DNA from: Dendrophyllia cribrosa
Taxonomy: Eukaryota > Cnidaria > Anthozoa > Scleractinia > Dendrophylliidae
Assembly (NCBI GenBank): GCA_024195265.1
Contig: JAJLRJ010000008.1
Coordinates: 3,915,001-3,979,000 of the forward strand
Reading direction: 5' to 3'
Length of the DNA: 64,000 nt
In this document: piece after piece, positions 32,314 to 44,824 of the stretch
Position numbering within the stretch: the first letter of the stretch is position 1
How the letters are laid out: each line of letters begins with the position of its first letter
Made by a program: the position numbers and the translations under genes
Notes under the pieces: generated by a model
What the model was told of the DNA's origin: nothing
What the model saw: the letters and a program-made list of their open reading frames with translations, nothing else
Databases searched by the model: none

Positions 32314-33344
32314 CAGTGTGTTGCCCAGTTTCCGGCCAGTACCAGTTTCCGGCCAAAAAAAACTTATGTCCGTTATGTTCGTCGGAGTTTTAAATTTTTG
32401 TCCACCGAAGCATTCCGAAAGAAAGACGAACATTTCCGCTATACATTGGTGGTTTTGGCGCTCGTTTTGAACAAGAAACGGCCGAGGAAGGACAGGTTTT
32501 GTCCAGGTGATTAAACGTTTAGCGATTAATTTTGGTTCGTTTCACTGCACATCAAAACTACCGTAGATTATCAAATAGTTCGTTTCACAGGAAATATCTC
32601 AAGGAGCTTCATAATTTTTGGACAAATGTTAGATTAAAGATGAAAGTGATTAGGGAATCTATCATCATCAGCTAGAATAAGGCTGTTCCTGAAATTTTAG
32701 CAGTCAAACTCTCAGCGAAGATTTCGACCTAGTGTGCCAGTTTCCGGCCACTAAAAGACACATTACTCAAAACCTATTTCTTATTGAGTGAAAGAACCGA
32801 ATTTTAAAATTTCCTGGTCGACAAATTAAAGATACATGTGTAAGTGTAACAAAGATTACGAATTAACAACAGCTAATGCATGTATAGCGTGCTTAAAAGT
32901 ACGTAAGTCATATGTATTTGTTTAAGTAGTCTGTCAACATACCGCGGAAGACACGCTTCCGGGTCACTGAGGTCATACATATTTTGAATACTAAGTAAAA
33001 CGGTAGATGACAAAGCTTAATATTGAAACTTGCCTGATATTTATAACTAGGCAACCACTATTATCAAGGGGCTTAAAAGTCGGTTTACTTCGAGAGGTTT
33101 CAAGGAAAATTTATTTTAAGTCGATGGCCGGAAACTGGGCTAGCTGGCCGGAAACTGGGCAACTTACTAGTTTTGCGAAAAATGGTATAATTTCTTTAAT
33201 ACTTGGGGAAAGCCGCCAACCATTGAACATTTTAAAGGTAAGTACATGAATTGTCTTTGAAAGGAAATTGAGAAATTTTCCGCACAAAAACAAGAAGTTA
33301 TAGCGATTACAAACTAAAGTGGCCGGAAACTGGGCAACATACTG
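32314..33344. mobile_element. TA-flanked Tc1/mariner-pogo-type element with AGTTTCCGGCCA subterminal repeats
   Basis: Left end CAGTGTGTTGCCCAGTTTCC and right end, complement of CAGTATGTTGCCCAGTTTCC, are each flanked by TA (32312-32313; 33345-33346). CAGTTTCCGGCCA is repeated inside in both orientations: at the left end (twice), about 32735, about 33125 and 33147, and at the right end. The interior of 1031 bp has no transposase frame. CAGT-starting TIRs with a TA target fit pogo-like elements. Confidence 0.75.
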
Positions 33345-33437
33345 TAGTCCTTGCAAACCGCTGATTGTTACGACCTTTTTCCAAACAGGCGCCTGGTTTT
33401 TGATAATTTGTACTTTTTTTCTGATTTAGATGCCCGG

Positions 33438-33460
33438 TGGGGGGGGGGGGGGGGGGGGAG
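33438..33460. repeat. poly-G run
   Basis: About 21 consecutive G followed by AGGTATGTG. Confidence 0.85.
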
Positions 33461-33778
33461 GTATGTGCCGCCTGATAGGGTAGGGATTTTGAGGTGCTCA
33501 GTCCCTAAATAGAGTATCCTTTTTGCTATTTTTGGTATTGTGCTCCTTAGATATTCTTTAGATAGGGTCACTAAATTGCAGTATCCACCCCAACGCGCAA
33601 AACGAAAAAGATATGGTTTGTTAAAACTGTACTACACGCCTGAATACACGTTTCAAAGTTTAACAAAGCGATTTTAAAAGGACGTAACTGTGTTTGCAAG
33701 GACCACCGTAACAAAATAGAAGCACCGGATCCTGTGGTAAAGGATCTAATCAGCGTAGAAATGAAACAGTATGATACA

Positions 33779-33942
33779 AAAGCAAGGCTGATTAAACGGT
33801 ACGGAAATTGTATTTGAATCCAATATTTCGAAAGGCACAGCTTTTCTTCTTAAAACCTGTAAGATCCTGAAGAAGAAAGGCTGTGCCTTTCGAAATATTG
33901 GATTCAAATACAATTTCCGTACCGTTTAATCAGCCTTGCTTT
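33779..33942. mobile_element. inverted pair of Penelope-like terminal fragments
   Basis: Arms of about 70 bp starting AAGCAAGGCTGATTAAACGG and including GGAAATTGTATTTGAATCC are near-exact inverted copies around CCTGTAAGATC. The right arm plus centre contains a hammerhead-like motif (33863-33905); the left arm holds a decayed version. Inverted/direct terminal repeats with such motifs are typical of Penelope-like element ends. Confidence 0.6.
33863..33905 (+). ncRNA. hammerhead-ribozyme-like motif D
   Basis: Core CTGAAGA (33867-33873), one extra A, a 7-bp stem GAAAGGC/GCCTTTC with loop TGT (75-91), then GAAA (92-95), TA, T, T and GGAT. A-TA-T is self-complementary, as in a minimal stem III. 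Stem I is imperfect (GATC against GGAT). Confidence 0.5.
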
Positions 33943-34138
33943 TTTATCGTACGATTTTAAAAGGACTTTTTTACCTTGTATTGCCGTACGTGCGCTCCTC
34001 ACTCCCACGCAGCATGGGGTGCCATTTCTTGGTTGTGGGCCTTAAAAAGGGTATCAAATCTCGATTTTCTATCCTTAAATAAGTTCAGGGTTTGAGAACC
34101 TTGGCGGCACACACCTATCCTAAATTATCGGGATTACT

Positions 34139-34160
34139 TCCCCCCCCCCCCCCCCCCCGG
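34139..34160. repeat. poly-C run
   Basis: About 18-19 consecutive C before GGGGGTCGTGG. Confidence 0.85.
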
Positions 34161-34164
34161 GGGT

Positions 34165-35180
34165 CGTGGGCCATGGAGGGCCATGGATTCGTCAGCGGTA
34201 ATTGTTTAGTATTACTTTACAAACGTTATTTACTTTTCTTTATTTACTCGGCTGGGTTGCATGTTTCAAAAATGAAGAACGATTATTTGTACAGTTCGTG
34301 TTAAACTCTAGGAGCTTTAAAACAAGATTATACAAGGAAAAATGATTTAGTATACATGGTTTACTACTCTTGTAATCGAATTTGCTGTTGTTGTTATTCT
34401 TTGTAGGACGCAGTTGGTCAATTCAGTGGTTGTAAGGACATCTCATGAAGAAGAGTGCCTCCAATTGTTGATTATGAGATTGTAATAACTCGAGCTAAGA
34501 TGAATTAGAGAAGCCATGCTGCAGTCTACATGCTGGCTAATCTCATCTGTCTCGTAAAACAATTATGACGCGCGCCTCTAATCAGAGCCAGAAATATTGG
34601 AACTCCGGGAGACCGGGACACCGGGAGACAAGGACACCGGATCAGTCTGGAATACTGTATATAACGGCTAACCCTAACCTTAACCACAAGCTAAACAGCT
34701 ACCTAGGCCCTAATTTAGGTGTTCTCGGCTGTTCCGGTGTTCCATGTTCGTATATCCTGGTGCCGTACAATGCTCTGTTGTTCCTTGTTTTAGTACATGC
34801 CTGCAAGATCATTTCTCACGTGGCGCCGGGTGTAGAGGAATAGGTGGAGTGCTGTTTGGTTCTTTCTGTTCTTAGTTTCATGATGCTTCACGTGGTCTAC
34901 ACTATACATAGCTTACTTGTCGACGTTTCGAATCACCTCTTGAGTTTTACTTTTTCTAAAGCCTAATATTCAGCTTTTTGAGCTGAGTGCTTGTGCTTGC
35001 TAACTTTCTCCAGCACCCATGACCACGTATTTTCGCTTTCTCAAACTCTTAACTTTTTTTCAGTCCGGTTATTGTATTGTTCAATGTTCTCTTATTATTA
35101 TGTAGTTATTATTGTTATTTGTTAAAATTATCATTGATTCATAATAATCCCTGTTTTCTTAGCTCGTTGCTAAGAAAACA
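34165..35180. other. non-coding stretch
   Basis: Contains a small CACCGGGAGAC repeat near 34605-34640. No coding signal. Confidence 0.35.
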
Positions 35181-35186
35181 GAGGTT

Positions 35187-35600
35187 ATGAGCTTCAACAT
35201 CAAGGAGGAAGTCAAGATCACCACCAAAGATGCATTATCACTCGCTTCCAAAAAGGAATTTATGTCAACTCCACTGAGAAAGACATCCAGGCGAAGAAAG
35301 CACAAGCTTGGAGAGCTCTCCACGACCTCAAGAACATCTGGAAATCCACCATGCCGGAAGAACGCATTCTACTCTTGGGCGCGGAGTCATGGACGCTCAC
35401 AGTAGAGCAATAGATTCGGCTTGACGGCTGCTACACTCGCATGCACAGGATAGCCCTCAATTTCTCATGGAAGGATTGGGTCAGAAACAAAGTCCTCTAT
35501 GGCGGTCTGCCTAGTCTCTCCATCAACATCAGAAGATCAAGAGATTCCGACTGGCTGGACACTGCATACGGTCACCCTAACAGTGGTTGCTAGTCACTTG
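35187..35600 (+). pseudogene. RTE-type LINE reverse transcriptase, C-terminal remnant
   Basis: Joined across frameshifts and one stop, the strand reads phrases typical of the RTE ORF C-terminus: STEKDIQARKAQAWRALHDL, KNIWKSTMPEERILLLGAES, WTLTVEQ, stop, IRLDGCYTRMHRIALN, SWKDWVRNKVLYGGLPSLS. The YGGLP and GCYTRM blocks are especially characteristic. The catalytic YADD region is not present. Frames differ between blocks, so the copy is dead. Confidence 0.72.
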
Positions 35601-35609
35601 GTCCTCTGG

Positions 35610-36560
35610 GAACCGAACCAGGGGTACAGGCCCTTACATACAAAGATCTGCTTTGACTTCTATGGCGGACCATAAAGTTTGGCTTGCTATTATAGCCCGA
35701 GGAAGGTCGACTTGATTGAATTAGTGTTTCCAGGATATTCAATAATGCGATTTTATTACGAAGCTTAACTGAACGTCACGGTTTCAAGACTGGTCCAAAA
35801 CTATACATGACGCAGACTTCAATGCGCATCTCGGTAGTTCAAGTTCTCTGCCTCGCTTTTTCGCATTCGATACGATACAATCCTCACATATGCCTCAACG
35901 ACGCAGCATTTCGGTGTAGTAACTTCAATTCTAAACACGGATTTTACATCCTACATCTTTAATTTTCATTACCATAAACCTTTGCCGTATGTTAAAGATG
36001 GCAAAGCCCGTCTTTGATTAAATCAATCAAGAAAGGTATAGTAAAGGTGCTGTCAAATGTTGCTTTGTCTTGTACAGAGTACCGTTGATTCGCCTGTGAC
36101 GTGCATCAAATGTCTAGCACTTTTGACGCGCGTCAAAAGAGTAGCAAAAGCAAACTCAAAATTACTGTAAAACCTTTGATCACATTTGATGCCTGTGTCG
36201 CGCAACTTTTGTCATACCATTGATGGTGATCAAAGCCAACATTTCGTGCAGTGAGTTTAACGGCGTCGTAAATTGAACTTGTTAGTGTTCTGAACTAGAA
36301 ATTTTAGTGGGCTATAATCGAAATATCTTTTATTCGTATCTTCGTCGCTATTCTTCGAAGTCTTCGGTAATCTTCGGCAAAAAATGACCGAACACATTAA
36401 AATGACCTTTGCACAATGATCGGACATTTTCGTAACACCTACGGTAAATTGTTGGAAGTCTTCGATAAACTTCTGAAAATTCAGAAATTGATCATAAACT
36501 TGCAACTAGCATTGTAACAATAACCGAAAATTGCCAAAAAACTGTGGTATCAAACTTATA
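35610..36560. other. non-coding stretch
   Basis: The 82-codon minus-strand frame at 36257-36505 is low-complexity, with repeated TTCGGTAATCTTCGG-like phrases, and is judged not coding. Confidence 0.35.
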
Positions 36561-37553
36561 AAGACATGAGGTACTCCTGACTTAACTTTCCTTTGTATAC
36601 ACATCAGACAAAAGGCTCCTGTGTATACTAAGAAAAATCAAGTCACTCGTGGGGTATTTTACGGTATACAACTCGAAACCATTGAATACCTAGCATTTAT
36701 CATCTTGGGCTTGCAATCCATGTCGATACGACTTTCTGCACACGGTGCGTGTTCGTTCATCCAACTCGTATTCTACGAATTTTTTCCACGATTTTTTTCT
36801 CAATTGGGTTCTATCCGTGTTCGATCTGTAATTCGTACTCGGTTTGTATGAATCGGCAAGCTCGGTTGCCCAGAAACAAAATTTGATCCATTTATTTAAT
36901 TAAAGCATAATATTACCCCCCTCCCTACATAATTTTTTATACCATATAGTTGTCACCCCTATAACTTCCGAATACATCTATACTCAAAGACATGACATTA
37001 ATCTATGCACTGATTGCAGTAAAATAAGCTACAGTTTTGGCTAAACCTAACACATATAATAATATATGAAATACACTCACCAACAGTTTTAAAATGATAT
37101 ATTGTGGGATAGAATTTGTATCGATACACCTTGGAGAAAGAAGGTGTTTGCCATAGGCCTTGAAATGGTTGACCATAATTAAACGCCTATTGGCTCATAA
37201 TGCGAATAACGCGGTCTTATGTAATCCGTTTGCATTCTCGCACTGAACAACCATTTACTTTCATCGTCATTTTCATGCTTAATGAAAATCCTGAAGATTA
37301 ACTGGCCGATAATGGTCAGTAATAGAGTATGGAGAAAGATCTGGCACAAGGTATAGGTTTTGTATAGTATATTGAAGTACTAGTAAGATTAGTTATTTTT
37401 TTTGTTTTATAACTTAAATTGTATTTTTGTCGAGCGTTATTTTACATGAGCCTCTGGCTCGGGAGATTGGGTGACCACTCCCTATGTTATCGACTTCAGT
37501 AAATTATTACTTTAAATAAATTATTACTTATTACAAGGTCAATTGATGAACAA

Positions 37554-39460
<1,907 letters not shown>

Positions 39461-39469
39461 GATACTAAG

Positions 39470-40525
39470 ATGAGATACAAATTGCAACAAGGTACGCCTA
39501 AATATTTTTTAATTCACGCAATTTCGTACATTGAGCTATCCGACTAAATTGCTGCTACATATTTTTTCCTTAAAGGAATATGTGAACGTTTGTATCTCAC
39601 AATTTGCGAAGTTTTAGAAAAATCACCGATGGAAACGAGAGAAAATCGGCTATAAAATCTGCTTTTTTGCGGTTGATATCTTAGAGGAGTGTGGAGGGAA
39701 ACTTTTAAACAACAAACTTTACACAAACTTTATCAAAAGACTGACAATTATCGTGACAACGGACATGCAACTCTGATCACTTCAAAGACGAGGAGAGCTC
39801 AACTGAATTTGATGTTGCCTTACCCTTTATGGAGAATTTATTAAAATCAGCATTTCTGTCTTAGACTGGGGAATTTTCATCATTAAGGAAAGGAACAAGA
39901 ACCCGGGGATAGCTGATGGCAAGAGGTTAGTCTTGAGGTCATCATCTGATGCAGCTGCATATTTTTGTACCCTGGAAAACTGTTGAAATCCGTAATCTTG
40001 AATCCATGGGCATGTTTTGCCCTTTAATCTGAAATTAGGTATAGATTTTTGACATCGGGATTAAAAAAGATAAAATATTTAAAAAGCCAACGTGTAGGGG
40101 TTTTGAATAGCTGGCAGCTCGCACCCCCACCAAAACGTTTTAGGAGTACTAGCTGGAAAATGATAGACTGAGCTGGGAATGCACGCTTGAAATATTGATA
40201 AGGTACAAAACGAAAGTAAAAGTAAATTATTTTTATCAACATTGTGTTTTGAATAGATTTTTTCCTTTCGTTCGCTTAAACAATTTGATTGCTCTTGCTC
40301 GGTTTTTATTGAATTTGATTCTTGGGTCGAGGCTTCCCATATTGCCATTCAGGTAAAACAAGACCTAATGGAACTTCCATATTAAAGTGCCGGGAGTGAT
40401 CGACGGACCTTTTAGAGGTTGAAATTCGTTTTTTTAGACGAGTGGGAGGTTAACGTAATTCTGGTACCTTTTGGGGCCAGTTTCTCTTAAAAACAGCCAG
40501 CGAAACTCCCATTAATTTTAATACT
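39470..40525. other. non-coding stretch
   Basis: Short minus-strand frames (39544-39726, 40024-40348) have no domain signature. Confidence 0.35.
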
Positions 40526-40537
40526 CTCTCTCACCAC

Positions 40538-40643
40538 TAGCCTGCGAATACAGCCGCCTCTCATCGCTCCCGGCCGCTAGGGGCGTTCGCGCAAACGCCC
40601 CTAGCGGTCGGGAGCGATGAGAGGCGGCTGTATTCGCAGGCTA
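40538..40643. mobile_element. young hairpin MITE with perfect 9-bp TSD
   Basis: Arms start TAGCCTGCGAATACAGCCGC and pair over about 53 bp with only two mismatches, leaving almost no loop. The flank TCTCACCAC is duplicated exactly (40529-40537 and 40644-40652). The terminal TAGCCTGC and the 9-bp TSD match the element at 2600-2803, indicating one Mutator/foldback-like family. Confidence 0.88.
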
Positions 40644-40964
40644 TCTCACCACGGGACTACGAACAAAAAAATTAAAACTACGAGATTGAAGTCTAATTGT
40701 TATTTATACCATATATTTTCAGCTTAAATTTCAAGCGACTTCAAAACGCCTTGGAAACTCCATGAAAAGATCTTCATGCAGTCTCATCAGATAAAATGGA
40801 CTCATGATCAGGATAATGGACCACTAGCTGTTCCTGTTGCATGCTTCTGATAGTTTCTAAGAAATCTGAGCAAATTATCTTAGTCGTAAAACAGCGCTTT
40901 TTAAGGGCTGCTTTAAAATGTACGCATTACCACAGGCTGTCCCAAACCGCATTTTTCAGTCAAT

Positions 40965-41690
40965 ACGCGTTATATCGCAAATAACTGATACATGAATTAA
41001 GAGGAAATAATATTTTTATATAAGTAATAAGAATGCACGCGTGTTAGCAAATAACTGATACATGAATTAGAGAGGGATAATTTTTTTTATAAGTATAAAT
41101 AGTGTGCGTATGTTAGCAAATAACTGATATTATGAATTAGGGAGGGACAATTTTTTTATAAGTATAAATAGTGTGCGTATGTTAGCAAATAACTGATGTA
41201 TGAACTAAGGCGGGTTAATAATGTATATATAAAAAATTACTTGTTTGTGTGTGTTAACAAACAACTTATACATAAATTAAGGATAGATAATAAACGGATA
41301 TATAAGAATTAATTATGAACGTATTAGCAAACAACTGATACATACAAAACACTATTATCCTGTCTTAATTCGTAAGTATTAAGAGTGTATGCTTGTTACA
41401 TGAATTACGACGGGGTAATGTTTATATAAATATCAAGAGTGCTGGTGTTAACAAATAACTGTGACATGAATTACGACAGGATAATGTTTATATAAGTATT
41501 AAGAGTGCGCGTGTTAGCAAATAACTGATAAATCAATTAAGGCCTAGACTAGAGATAGAGAATGTTTATATAATCGTTAAGAGTGCGTGTGTTAGCAAAT
41601 AAGTGATACATGAATTAAAATGGGATAATGGTAAGGGATAAGTAGTAAGAGTGCGCGTGCTAGGAAATAACTGATACACAGATATAATGT
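40965..41690. repeat. satellite array, part 1 (~65-72 bp unit)
   Basis: About ten diverged copies built on TTAGCAAATAACTGATACAT, GAATTA, GGGATAAT, TTTATATAAGTAT and AAGAGTG. Less GC-rich and more diverged than part 2. Confidence 0.85.
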
Positions 41691-42205
41691 TCATGTGTGG
41701 TATTGGATTCTGGACAATGCAGTAAATACGTAGCTACCGTTAGATATCTTTCGATATCACATATTTTTGGTCGCCTTCGTCTTCAGTAAAATCTTTTGTT
41801 TTTTCACATTGCGTTTTATCATGCATCGCAAGAAGCGTTCCTCGATGAAACCTTCTGGCAAAGCAACAGATTCTTGGCAGGTCATGCTGGTGGCCTTGAT
41901 GGAAGTTCTAGCTGAGTACCAGATGACCACCGAATAACCAAGCAGGATTTAGCAGACAAGCACCTCGTGGTGGGTCACAAATAGTTTAACGCCAATTAAT
42001 CACTCACCTCACCAAGTCCGCTGCTGATACTACCATCGCCCTCTGTCCAGCAGATTCCAGCTTGGCTTCTACTCACATGACCGAAGGTTCCTTCGCCCCT
42101 TCATCCATTCAAGCTGGAGCACGAGATTGCCAGGATTAAAGCGGAGTTCTGCGTGCCGAAGGCCGTTTCTTCCACGCTTGACGATACCGGTTTGCACTGT
42201 CTATT
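41691..42205. other. unrelated ~515-bp insert between the two satellite blocks
   Basis: GC-richer sequence with no copies of the satellite unit. Frames such as RKKRSSMKPSGKATDSWQVM are short and broken. It may be a mobile-element fragment, but no ends or duplication are visible. Confidence 0.5.
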
Positions 42206-43935
42206 TAAGCATTAAGAGTGCGTGTGTTAGCAAATAAATTATACATGAATTGAGAAGGTTAAAGCGATTAAGCGCGTCTAGCGATTAAGCGCGTCTTAGC
42301 AAACAACCGATACATGAATTAAGAAGGGATATGTTTATGTGAGTATTAAGAGTGTGCACGCGTCTTAGCAAACAATTGATACGTGAACAAAGAAGGGAAA
42401 ATAATGTTTAAATGAGTATATAGAGTGTGTACGCATCTAAGCAAACAACGGATACATGAACAGTAAGATGGGATAATAACGATCATATAAGTATAAAGAC
42501 TGTGCGCGCGTCTTAGCAAACAACTGATACATAAACTAAGAAGGGATAATAATGTTTATATAAGTATAGAGTGTGCGCGCGTCTTATGAAACAACTGATA
42601 CATGAACAGTAAGATGGGATAATAATGTTTATGAGTATATAGTGTGCGCGTCTTAGCAAACAACTGATACATGAACAGTAGGGTGAAACAATAATATTTA
42701 TATAAGTATAAAGAGTGTGCGCGCGTCTTAGCGAACAACTGATACATGAACAGTAAGATGGGACAATATTTATATAAGTATAAAAGAGTGTGCGCGCGTC
42801 TTAGCAAACAACTGATACATGAACAGTAAGATAGGATAATAATGTTTATGAGTATTAAGAGTGTGCACGCGTCTTAGCAAACAACTAATCATGAACTAAG
42901 ACAGGATAATAATTTTTATATGAGAACTGATAGAGTGTGCGCGCGTCTTAGCAAAAAACGGATACATGAACAGTAAGATGGGACAATAATATTTATGAGT
43001 ATTAAGAGTGTGCGCGCGTCTTAGCAAACAACTGATACATGAACAGTAAGATGGGATAATAATATTTATGAGTATTAAGAGTGTGCGCGCGTCTTAGCAA
43101 ACAACTGATACATGAACAGTAAGATGGGATAATAATGTTTATAAGTATTAAGAGTGTGCATCCGTCTTAGCAAAATCTGATACATGAACAGTAAGATGGG
43201 ATAATAATGTTTGAGTATATAGTGTGCGCGCGTCTTAGCAAACAACTAATCATGAACTAAGACAGGATAATAATGTTTATATGAGAACCGATAGTGTGCA
43301 CGCGTCTTCTTAGCGAACAACTGAAACATGAACAGTAAGATGGGACAATAATATTTATATTAGTATAAAGAGTGTGCGCGCGTCTTAGCAAACAACTGAT
43401 ACATGAACAGTAAGATGGGATAATAATGTTTATAAGTATTAAGAGTGTGCACGCGTCTTAGCAAAATCTGATACATGAACAGTAAGATGGGATAATAATG
43501 TTTGAGTATATAGTGTGCGCGCGTCTTAGCAAACAACTAATCATGAACTAAGACAGGATAATAATGTTTATATGAGAACTGATAGTGTGTACGCGTCTTA
43601 GCGAACAACTGATACATGAACAGTAAGATAGGACAATAATATTTATATAAGTATAAAGAGTGTGCGCGCGTCTTAGCAAACAACTGATACATGAGATAAG
43701 AATTATAATTTTTATATGAGTATTAAGAGTGTGCCCCTGCTTAAGCAAACAACTGATACATATATGAATTAAGAAGGGATAATAATGTTTATATAAGTAT
43801 TAAGAGTGTGCGCGTGTTAGTAAATAACTGATAATTGAATTACGAATATATAATGTTTATTTTTGTATTAAGTGTTTGCGCGTGCTTTATCAAACAACGG
43901 ATACGTGAATTACGAAGGGATATATCGATAATGCT
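42206..43935. repeat. satellite array, part 2 (~73-76 bp unit)
   Basis: More than twenty tandem copies built on GTGCGCGCGTCTTAGCAAAC, AACTGATACATGAACAGTAA, GATGGGATAATAATG and TTTATATAAGTATAAAGAGT. A higher-order pattern is visible: variants with AACTAATCATGAACTAAGAC recur at about 42888, 43247 and 43536. Minus-strand tyrosine/leucine-rich frames are artefacts. Confidence 0.92.
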
Positions 43936-44690
43936 GTTTAAATATGTACTAAAAGTGTGTGCCTGTCGGGCTATAGCGAGGAAACTAAAAACTCTAGTAA
44001 CATCAGAGAGTTCAAGAGGCCCGGAATGTAAAACAGGAACTGTACTGCCAGCATTTTTCGCATTAATGTATCATAATACTAATATAATTGTAGTTTCTTA
44101 TTAATTTTATTAATAATGTGTAATGTATCATATATGATAGAAATATATAATTTGTTACATTTTATTTGTTATCGTATTGTAAATTAGAGGAACTGAATAA
44201 ACTATTACATTGTATTGTAAACAAAATCTCACTTATGGTCCTTCAAATAAAAGCTTTTCAATATTATTTTCCAGTATTGTCGTTTCTTTTACAATTTGAT
44301 TTTTCATTTTCGCACTTGTGAGCTCTTCGCTTGGTAATTTTCTGAAATTTCGAAGATAGGATCCAACAGTTTGAGGAGTGGAATGCATTAGCATTCAGAC
44401 AGTGCTGGTATTTTCAAACAACAGTCGTGTGCGATATTCGTAAAAGGTGATTACCGGTTTTTGCCTTCTTAAGCTGAATTTCCACCGTTTCGTAATTTTT
44501 TCGTAATTTTTTATGTGCGTAAGTATAATTAAAGATGAAGTATCAACAGTTTGCGTAAAAGTGAAAAGTTGAGCACGGTTCAACTTTCTATGCGTTTACG
44601 CTAGCTGTTCGTACATTGTTTCTAGTTTTATTTATGCACGTAAAACGCAGCGAGTAATTACACGACAGTGGAAATCCAGCTTTAGAAATC
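43936..44690. other. non-coding stretch
   Basis: AT-rich; nothing recognised. Confidence 0.35.
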
Positions 44691-44695
44691 TAATT

Positions 44696-44821
44696 CGTCA
44701 CTGAGATTTCTGGGATCGTTTGGGTAACCAATACGAGCTATGATTGGTTAATTGGTTGGAAACCATTAACCTATCGTAACTAACGCTGGTAAGCCAAACG
44801 ATACCAGGAATCCTAGTGACG
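44696..44821. mobile_element. small imperfect inverted-repeat element
   Basis: Ends CGTCACTGAGATTTCTGGGA and the complement of CGTCACTAGGATTCCTGGTA pair over about 28 bp with six mismatches. Interior non-coding. No clear target duplication. Confidence 0.5.
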
Positions 44822-44824
44822 CGG

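Noticed and set aside
36257..36505. 82-codon minus-strand frame
   Set aside because: Generated by internally repetitive CTTCGG/TTCGAAG sequence.
42556..43748. Tyr/Leu/Cys-rich minus-strand frames and a possible CRISPR-like array
   Set aside because: The units are contiguous satellite repeats without unique spacers; the frames are by-products and the genome is eukaryotic.
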